From assembly GCA_947464335.1 (NCBI GenBank), contig CANHWG010000014.1, positions 1-49,625 of the forward strand: DNA of 49,625 bases. Reading direction: 5' to 3'. The translations under genes and the position numbers were made by a program. Below are positions 44,441-49,625 of the stretch, piece after piece. This DNA comes from Flavobacteriaceae bacterium. GTDB lineage: Bacteria; Bacteroidota; Bacteroidia; Flavobacteriales; Flavobacteriaceae. The notes below the pieces were generated by a model. The model ran no database searches. It was not told the origin of the DNA and saw nothing but the letters and a program-made list of their open reading frames with translations. Each line of letters begins with the position of its first letter. Positions within the stretch are counted from its first letter, which is position 1.

Positions 44441-45307
44441 ATGGAAACAAAAGACTTACTCAAAAAAGTTCGTAAAATTGAAATCAAAACCCGAAGGTTG
44501 AGCGATCATATCTTCTCGGGCGAATACCATACGTCTTTTAAAGGTAGAGGAATGACTTTTTCCGAAGTACGTCAATACCAATTTGGAGACGATATCCGTG
44601 CGATTGATTGGAACGTTACTGCGCGTTATAACGAACCGTATGTCAAAGTTTTTGAAGAAGAACGCGAACTCACCATGATGTTGATGGTAGACATTTCGGG
44701 TTCGGAAAGTTTTGGAACCAAAAACCAACTGAAAAGTGAAATTGTTACTGAAATTGCAGCTACAATGGCGTTTTCAGCAACACAAAATAATGATAAAATC
44801 GGGTTGATATTATTCTCCGATCAAATCGAGTTATACATTCCGCCCAAAAAAGGGAAATCGCATGTTTTGAGAATAATTAGAGAGCTTATCGAATTTCAAC
44901 CTAAAAGCAAGAAAACCGATTTCTCACAGGCATTAAAATTCTTATCGTCAACACAAAAAAAGAAAGCAATTGTCTTTGTGATTTCTGATTTTATGGTAGA
45001 TGATGATTATGAGAAAACCTTAAAAATAGCAGGTAAAAAGCATGATATCACTGGAGTTCGTGTGTATGATATTCGGGAAGAAAAGATGCCAAATATTGGA
45101 ATGGTAACCATGGAAGATGCTGAAACTGGAGAAATTTTAGTAGTTAATACGAGTTCTAAAAAAGCGCGATTGAGCTACGAAAAAGAGTATCAAGACAAAG
45201 TAAATTATTTCAAAGATATATTTTTAAAATGTGGTTCAGGCACCGTTAATACGCGTGTAGACGAAAGTTATGTTACCAAATTATTGGGTTATTTTAAATC
45301 GAGATAA
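44441..45307 (+). CDS. DUF58 domain protein of the MoxR-Bat cluster
   Basis: 288 residues from ATG 44441; an in-frame TTG at 44429 falls inside the ATTGCCT repeat and is rejected. The DUF58 core RGMTFSEVRQYQFGDDIRAIDW (36-57) is followed by a VWA-like domain with the MIDAS motif DISGS (84-88) and a later SDF motif. DUF58 proteins are standard partners of MoxR ATPases, probably soluble adaptors between the AAA+ and the membrane VWA proteins. It lies 65 bp after moxR. Confidence 0.93.
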   Translation: METKDLLKKVRKIEIKTRRLSDHIFSGEYHTSFKGRGMTFSEVRQYQFGDDIRAIDWNVTARYNEPYVKVFEEERELTMMLMVDISGSESFGTKNQLKSEIVTEIAATMAFSATQNNDKIGLILFSDQIELYIPPKKGKSHVLRIIRELIEFQPKSKKTDFSQALKFLSSTQKKKAIVFVISDFMVDDDYEKTLKIAGKKHDITGVRVYDIREEKMPNIGMVTMEDAETGEILVVNTSSKKARLSYEKEYQDKVNYFKDIFLKCGSGTVNTRVDESYVTKLLGYFKSR

Positions 45308-45322
45308 GGATTTAAGAATGAT

Positions 45323-45334
45323 GATTAACGATTT
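45323..45334 (+). repeat. Left 12-bp inverted repeat flanking the four-helix-bundle gene
   Basis: GATTAACGATTT, the exact reverse complement of AAATCGTTAATC at 45723-45734. Confidence 0.75.
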
Positions 45335-45360
45335 AAGATTACAGATTGATTAGGATTGAA

Positions 45361-45732
45361 ATGGACAAATTTAAATTAGAAGAACGATTGATTGATTTTG
45401 CCGCCAACATAATTTTATTTACAAATCATGTTGATAAATCATATGCCGGGAATCATTTGGTTGGACAAATTGTTCGTTCATCAACTTCACCTGCTTTAAA
45501 TTATGGTGAAGCACAAAGCGCAGAAAGCAAAAAAGATTTTATTCACAAAATGGGTATTTGCCTAAAAGAATTAAGAGAAACTTTTAATTGTTTGAAAATT
45601 ATTGAAAGAGCAAATCTAACATCCAACACAGAATTAATCAACAAATTAAAAATAGAAGTCAACGAACTTATATCAATCTTTGTTTCAAGCATTAAAACAG
45701 CTAAAACAAATTCTGAAATCAAAAATCGTTAA
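45361..45732 (+). CDS. Four-helix-bundle protein (23S rRNA-intervening-sequence/Avd-like family)
   Basis: 123 residues from ATG 45361. The sequence KFKLEERLIDFAANIILFTN...VGQIVRSSTSPALNYGEAQSAESKKDFIHKMGICLKELRET has the marks of the S23/IVP four-helix-bundle family, first seen in intervening sequences of 23S rRNA genes and related to the Avd accessory protein of diversity-generating retroelements. It interrupts the MoxR-Bat cluster and is bracketed by perfect 12-bp inverted repeats, the right one including its stop codon. No reverse transcriptase or variable repeat is nearby, so no retroelement role is claimed. It looks like an acquired cassette. Confidence 0.88.
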   Translation: MDKFKLEERLIDFAANIILFTNHVDKSYAGNHLVGQIVRSSTSPALNYGEAQSAESKKDFIHKMGICLKELRETFNCLKIIERANLTSNTELINKLKIEVNELISIFVSSIKTAKTNSEIKNR

Positions 45733-45734
45733 TC
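45723..45734 (-). repeat. Right 12-bp inverted repeat flanking the four-helix-bundle gene
   Basis: AAATCGTTAATC, overlapping the stop codon of the four-helix-bundle gene and pairing perfectly with 45323-45334. Confidence 0.75.
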
Positions 45735-45750
45735 TTCAATCAACAATAAA

Positions 45751-47382
45751 ATGAAGTTTAAACTATATATATTATTTTTCCTGATATCGACTTCGCTTTT
45801 TGCCCAAAAAGTAAAGACGTCTATTGATACCACCAAAAACAAAATTGGGGCTGAATTTCAATTAACGTTAACAACAGAGGTTGATACTTTATCGAAAGTA
45901 AAATTTCCTGAACCTAGGAATTTCGGTGCTTTAGAAGTAATTCAATCCTATAAAATAGATACGGTTAAAAATGGTGCTCGTTATGAATTAATCAAAAAAT
46001 ACGGTTTAACACAATTCGATAGCGGGCAATATGTCATTCCAAAAATTCCTGTTTTGATTAATGGCAAACCTGTTTTTTCAGATAGTATCAAAGTAGAAGT
46101 TAACACTATTAAAGTCGATACGCTTAAACAAAAGATGTATGACATCAAAGATATTGCACAAGTCGATAGTCCGATTGGAACTTGGTGGATTTATGTTTTA
46201 CTATTTTTAGCAATCGCAACGGCTGGTTTCTTCCTCTACAAATTCATCAAAAAAAGACAACGAGAACCAAAAGCCGAAGTAATTGTTTTTAAATCACCTA
46301 TAGAAAAAGCAACTACTTTATTACAACAATTAGAAACAAAAGGGCTTTGGCAAAAAGGAGAAATCAAAGATTATTATTCAGAGCTGACTGATATCGCTCG
46401 AAATTATATTGAGGAAGAAATTCATATTCCAGCCATGGAAAGTACTACTTCTGAACTCATTGAAGGTTTACGTAAAGCAGCCAAACAAAAAAAGTTAAAA
46501 CTATCTAATGAGACAGTTGAAAATCTAGAAAAAGTATTGAAGCAGGCCGATTTGGTTAAGTTTGCCAAAATTAAACCTCTAGATTTTGAAATAGAAGAAG
46601 ACAAAAAAAGAATTTCAAATTCAATTGTTACCATTCATAAATCGATTCCAGAAATTGTAGAAGAAAACGATGAGTTAACCCAATGGAACGAACAACAAAA
46701 AGAATTGGCTCGTTTACAAAAATTAAAAAAACAAAAACGTGTTCGCATAATAACTACCATCGGAATCTTGCTGGGAATGGTAATGCTTTTTGTTTTAGGG
46801 CTAATTTATTTCAAAGGATTTGATTATGTAAAAGATAATTTCCTTGGTCATCCAACCAAAGATTTAGTAGAAGGAAAATGGATTTATAGCGAATATGGAA
46901 ACCCTGGCGTTCGCGTTGAAACGCCCAAAGTTTTGAAACGAATTGATGCCACAAAAACACTTCCTAAAGACGCAATGGCGCTGATAAAGGAAATGCAAAC
47001 ATTTGGCTACGGAAGTATATTAGAAGATTTTTATATTACAGTTTCAACGGTTACTTACAAACAAGAAACGCAAATAGATTTAGACAAAACTGCTGAAGGT
47101 TATCTAAATGTAATGGAAGCTCAAGGTGCTCAAAATATTATTGTGAAGACAGAAGATTTTGATACACAAAAGGGAATCGCTGGTAAAAAAGCATACGGTA
47201 CTATGACGGTTCTAAATACAGTTAAAGGAAAATCTACCAAAATGTACTATGAATTATTACTTTTTAGTCAGAATGGTGGTCTTCAAACCATACTCGTAAT
47301 GCATCGCGAAGAAGATAAATACGGACAACAAATTGCAGAAAGAATGTTGAACTCGGTTGAATTACAAACAGCTCAAGAATGA
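45751..47382 (+). CDS. BatD-like membrane protein of the MoxR-Bat cluster
   Basis: 543 residues. A signal peptide (1-19, ending FAQ) leads into a periplasmic beta-rich domain (about 20-140; KIGAEFQLTLTTEVDTLSKVKFPEP resembles the start of BatD). A membrane span follows at about 145-166, then a cytoplasmic helical region (about 170-328) with the DUF4381-like GLWQKGEIKDYYSELTDIARNYIEEE, a second span at 330-354, and a soluble end (about 360-543). This order is expected for the protein between DUF58 and BatA in Flavobacteria. The last codons overlap the batA start by 4 bp (ATGA), so translation is coupled. The C-terminal domain is not recognised. Confidence 0.8.
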   Translation: MKFKLYILFFLISTSLFAQKVKTSIDTTKNKIGAEFQLTLTTEVDTLSKVKFPEPRNFGALEVIQSYKIDTVKNGARYELIKKYGLTQFDSGQYVIPKIPVLINGKPVFSDSIKVEVNTIKVDTLKQKMYDIKDIAQVDSPIGTWWIYVLLFLAIATAGFFLYKFIKKRQREPKAEVIVFKSPIEKATTLLQQLETKGLWQKGEIKDYYSELTDIARNYIEEEIHIPAMESTTSELIEGLRKAAKQKKLKLSNETVENLEKVLKQADLVKFAKIKPLDFEIEEDKKRISNSIVTIHKSIPEIVEENDELTQWNEQQKELARLQKLKKQKRVRIITTIGILLGMVMLFVLGLIYFKGFDYVKDNFLGHPTKDLVEGKWIYSEYGNPGVRVETPKVLKRIDATKTLPKDAMALIKEMQTFGYGSILEDFYITVSTVTYKQETQIDLDKTAEGYLNVMEAQGAQNIIVKTEDFDTQKGIAGKKAYGTMTVLNTVKGKSTKMYYELLLFSQNGGLQTILVMHREEDKYGQQIAERMLNSVELQTAQE

Positions 47383-48380
47383 AAGAAGTAAGCTTTTTAA
47401 ATCCTGAATTTTTCTGGTTGTTTTTAGTACTTCCAGCGGCAGTTTTGTGGCAAATTTGGAAAAGAAAACAACAATCAGCTACCTTGAATATAAGTTCGGT
47501 AAAAGGGTTTAAATCACAAAAATCATTGTTAGCTAAATTAAAACCGTTCCTATTTGTGTTGCGCTTGTTGGCATTAAGTTTTTTAATTATTGCCATGGCA
47601 CGACCACGAAAAGTTGATATTAGTAGTCAAACCAAATCAACCAAGGGAATTGATATTGTGATGGCTATTGACGTTTCGGGAAGTATGTTGGCCAAAGATT
47701 TAAAACCTAACCGAATGGAAGCGTTGAAAAAAGTAGCTGAAAATTTTGTGGAGGGACGACCAAACGACCGAATTGGAATAGTAGTTTATGCCGCAGAAGC
47801 GTATACCAAAACTCCGGTAACAAGTGATAAAGCCATCGTTCAACAAGCCATTCAAAGTATAAAATATGACAATGTTTTGCAAGATGGAACCGGAATCGGA
47901 ATGGGTTTAACCACGGCGGTGAATCGATTAAAAGACAGTAAAGCAAAAAGCAAAGTCATTATTCTTTTGACGGATGGAGTTAATAATGCCGGATTTATTG
48001 AACCCGAAACAGGTTCTCAAATTGCAAAAGAATACGGAATTAAAGTATATACCATCGGTATTGGAACCAATGGAAACGCTATGTTTCCATATGCTTATGC
48101 GCCCAATGGTGGATTTTTGTTTCGTATGATGCCGGTAGAAATCGATGTGAATTTATTACAAACTATTGCAAAAAATACGGGAGGAAAATATTTTAGAGCG
48201 AGTAGCAATAGCAAACTAGAAGCTATTTATAACGAAATCAACAAACTTGAAACAACTGAAATAGAAGAACTAAAGTTTTATGATTATGATGAAAAATACA
48301 GAGCTTTTGTTTGGATTGCTTTAATCTTGATTATGTTAGAATTTGGTTTGCGAAACACAATTTATAGAAGTTTTATATAG
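47379..48380 (+). CDS. batA: VWA-domain protein BatA
   Basis: 333 residues. Two N-terminal membrane spans (about 11-27 and 56-73), a von Willebrand A domain with perfect MIDAS DVSGSM (98-103) and the later LTDGVNNAG motif, and a C-terminal span (about 305-325) give the standard BatA topology with the VWA domain outside the cytoplasm. The start overlaps the upstream stop by 4 bp. In Bacteroides fragilis the Bat proteins support aerotolerance; the molecular task is unknown. Confidence 0.92.
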   Translation: MKEVSFLNPEFFWLFLVLPAAVLWQIWKRKQQSATLNISSVKGFKSQKSLLAKLKPFLFVLRLLALSFLIIAMARPRKVDISSQTKSTKGIDIVMAIDVSGSMLAKDLKPNRMEALKKVAENFVEGRPNDRIGIVVYAAEAYTKTPVTSDKAIVQQAIQSIKYDNVLQDGTGIGMGLTTAVNRLKDSKAKSKVIILLTDGVNNAGFIEPETGSQIAKEYGIKVYTIGIGTNGNAMFPYAYAPNGGFLFRMMPVEIDVNLLQTIAKNTGGKYFRASSNSKLEAIYNEINKLETTEIEELKFYDYDEKYRAFVWIALILIMLEFGLRNTIYRSFI

Positions 48381-48386
48381 ATAAAC

Positions 48387-48449
48387 TGTCATTCCGAGCA
48401 CAGTAGAGGAAACTCCATTTTTTGAGATTGCTCCAGCGGCGAAATGACA
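48387..48449. repeat. Dispersed inverted-repeat element between batA and batB
   Basis: TGTCATTCCG at the left and AATGACA at the right form a stem, with gagcacagtagaggaaact and gagattgctccagc inside. It resembles the TGTCATTCCGAG...CGGAATGACA type of intergenic repeat that I recall from many Bacteroidota genomes. It fills most of the 81-bp spacer, the only sizeable gap between the bat genes. Confidence 0.65.
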
Positions 48450-48461
48450 TAAAGAAAAAAT

Positions 48462-49502
48462 ATGTACGAGTTAGAAGAAAAAGGGTATTTGTATTTCTTG
48501 ATTGTCATTCCAATAATGGCAATGCTTTTCTTGTATATTCAATTCTGGAAAAGGAAGAAACAACGCGAGTTTGGCGATTTGGATTTAATCAAAAAGTTGA
48601 GTCCCGAAAAATCGGTTTTCAAACCGGCGTTAAAAGTAATACTGGTTTTACTTGGAGTGGTGTTTTTAATCATCGGATTGGTAAACCCAAAAATTGGGAC
48701 GAAAATGGAAACCGTAAAACGCGAAGGCATAGACATTATTTTTGCTGTAGACGTTTCAAAAAGTATGTTGGCAGAAGATGTAGCTCCAAACCGATTAGAA
48801 AAAAGTAAGCAATTGGTTTCTCAAATCATCAATAATTTAGGGAATGACCGAATTGGTATTGTTGCTTATTCAGGAAGTGCTTTTCCGGTGTTGCCAATTA
48901 CAACAGATTATGGTGTTGCCAAAATGTTTTTACAAAGCATGAACCCCGGAATGATTTCGGCACAAGGAACATCAATTGATCAGGCAATTAATTTGGCTTT
49001 GACTTTTGTAGATAAAAAAGATAAAACTAATAAACTTCTAATCATAATTACCGATGGTGAAGATCATTCAGATAGCGCACAGGATGCCGCTGAAGAAGCC
49101 AAAAAAGTCGGATTAAAAATAATGACTATTGGCGTTGGAACAGAAAAAGGCGGAACCATACCGTTGAAAAGAAATGGAGTTGTAGAAAGTTTTCAAAGAG
49201 ACCAAGAAGGCGAAGTGGTTATAACCAAACGCAATGCAGAGGTATTGAAAACAATTGCCAAAAGTGCTAATGGTGGTTATATTGATGGTAATTCGACCAA
49301 AGCGGTTTTAGATTATGTTAAAAATGCACTTGACAATATTCAAAAAACTGAATTCGAAAGTACCCAAATGGCCGATTTTAAATCGCAATTTCAATGGTTT
49401 TTAGGATTTGGTTTTTTCGTATTGTTCTTGGATGTTTTCTTATTGGAAAGAAAAACGAAATGGGTAAAAAAGATGAATTTGTTTAATGAAAAAGAAAATT
49501 AG
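48462..49502 (+). CDS. batB: VWA-domain protein BatB
   Basis: 346 residues. The layout matches BatA: spans at about 9-28 and 57-74, a VWA domain with MIDAS DVSKS (97-101) and ITDGEDHSD, and a C-terminal span near 317-335. The MIDAS keeps the metal-binding D-x-S-x-S pattern. An A-rich ribosome-binding region (aaagaaaaaat) precedes the ATG. A second frame through its first part (48422-48808) is a shadow. Confidence 0.92.
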   Translation: MYELEEKGYLYFLIVIPIMAMLFLYIQFWKRKKQREFGDLDLIKKLSPEKSVFKPALKVILVLLGVVFLIIGLVNPKIGTKMETVKREGIDIIFAVDVSKSMLAEDVAPNRLEKSKQLVSQIINNLGNDRIGIVAYSGSAFPVLPITTDYGVAKMFLQSMNPGMISAQGTSIDQAINLALTFVDKKDKTNKLLIIITDGEDHSDSAQDAAEEAKKVGLKIMTIGVGTEKGGTIPLKRNGVVESFQRDQEGEVVITKRNAEVLKTIAKSANGGYIDGNSTKAVLDYVKNALDNIQKTEFESTQMADFKSQFQWFLGFGFFVLFLDVFLLERKTKWVKKMNLFNEKEN

Positions 49503-49517
49503 ATAATAAACTGATAG

Positions 49518-49625
49518 ATGATAGACAGAAACAAATATTGGATACTTTTTATATGCTTATTTTCCTTTTTGGCTAGAGGTCAACAGAAGGAAACAGACAA
49601 CAATTTGCCAAAAGGGAACGATTCA
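49518..49625 (+). CDS. batC: Partial BatC-like tetratricopeptide protein, cut by the window end
   Basis: 36 codons are visible from ATG 49518. They encode a signal peptide (MIDRNKYWILFICLFSFLARGQQ) and then KETDNNLPKGNDS, which matches the lead-in to the first TPR helix of BatC proteins (LPKGND followed by F/Y). The position directly after batB supports this. The rest lies outside the window. Confidence 0.65.
   Translation, partial: MIDRNKYWILFICLFSFLARGQQKETDNNLPKGNDS

Noticed and set aside
45361..45732. Diversity-generating retroelement suggested by the Avd-like protein
   Set aside because: No reverse transcriptase, template repeat or variable repeat was found on either side; the neighbours are all bat-cluster genes.
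48422..48808. 128-residue frame overlapping the start of batB
   Set aside because: The batB frame carries signal/membrane and VWA motifs; this one is very basic, lacks domains and begins in the repeat element.

Overview
The window looks like chromosomal DNA of a Flavobacterium-type bacterium (Bacteroidota). It is AT-rich. Genes are preceded by TAnnTTTG-type -7 boxes rather than sigma70 promoters. Two proteins carry type IX secretion (T9SS) marks: a gliding-motility C-terminal domain on a 3158-residue surface protein and a type A sorting domain on a PorZ-like protein. SusC-type receptor, DUF5689 and batABC genes also fit this phylum. No tRNA, rRNA, CRISPR array, prophage or intact transposase was seen.

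Layout. 1-9.6 kb: one giant secreted modular protein on the minus strand (MAM-like, FN3/CUB alternation, Ig-like repeats, CHU_C tail). 9.7-16.5 kb: hflX, a small outer-membrane protein divergent from gdhA, porZ-like and recO. 16.8-24 kb: ileS, a DksA/TraR-like gene, lspA, a convergent formyl-THF cyclo-ligase and uvrC. 23.7-30.3 kb: a patatin-BamA-like protein, an APC permease, a possible 24-residue membrane peptide, then hmgA and hppD of tyrosine breakdown. 30.4-36.4 kb: a surface island of two lipoproteins and a TonB-dependent receptor, divergent from a secreted EEP-fold nuclease/phosphatase. 36.4-38.7 kb: 3-hydroxyanthranilate dioxygenase and an ALDH7-like dehydrogenase. 38.8-43.1 kb: small lipoprotein, PhnA-domain protein, small barrel, an overlapping phosphatase/AlbA_2 pair and an aldo/keto reductase. 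43.4 kb to the end: a MoxR-DUF58-BatD-like-BatA-BatB-BatC cluster, cut by the window edge, with a four-helix-bundle gene inserted.

The most unusual content is structural. Three intergenic elements (near 16.6, 29.1 and 37.0 kb) share a hairpin design: a core of ATC on the left and GGAT on the right, leaving one unpaired base, encloses a stem whose sequence differs completely between copies but stays self-complementary. The two most similar copies also show a compensatory change in their outer stem. At least four other inverted or tandem repeat types sit at gene borders, including one that encodes the N-terminus of the patatin protein and one that brackets the four-helix-bundle gene. The IleS active-site signature reads GIHH instead of HxGH, a swap associated with the mupirocin-resistant type of IleRS.
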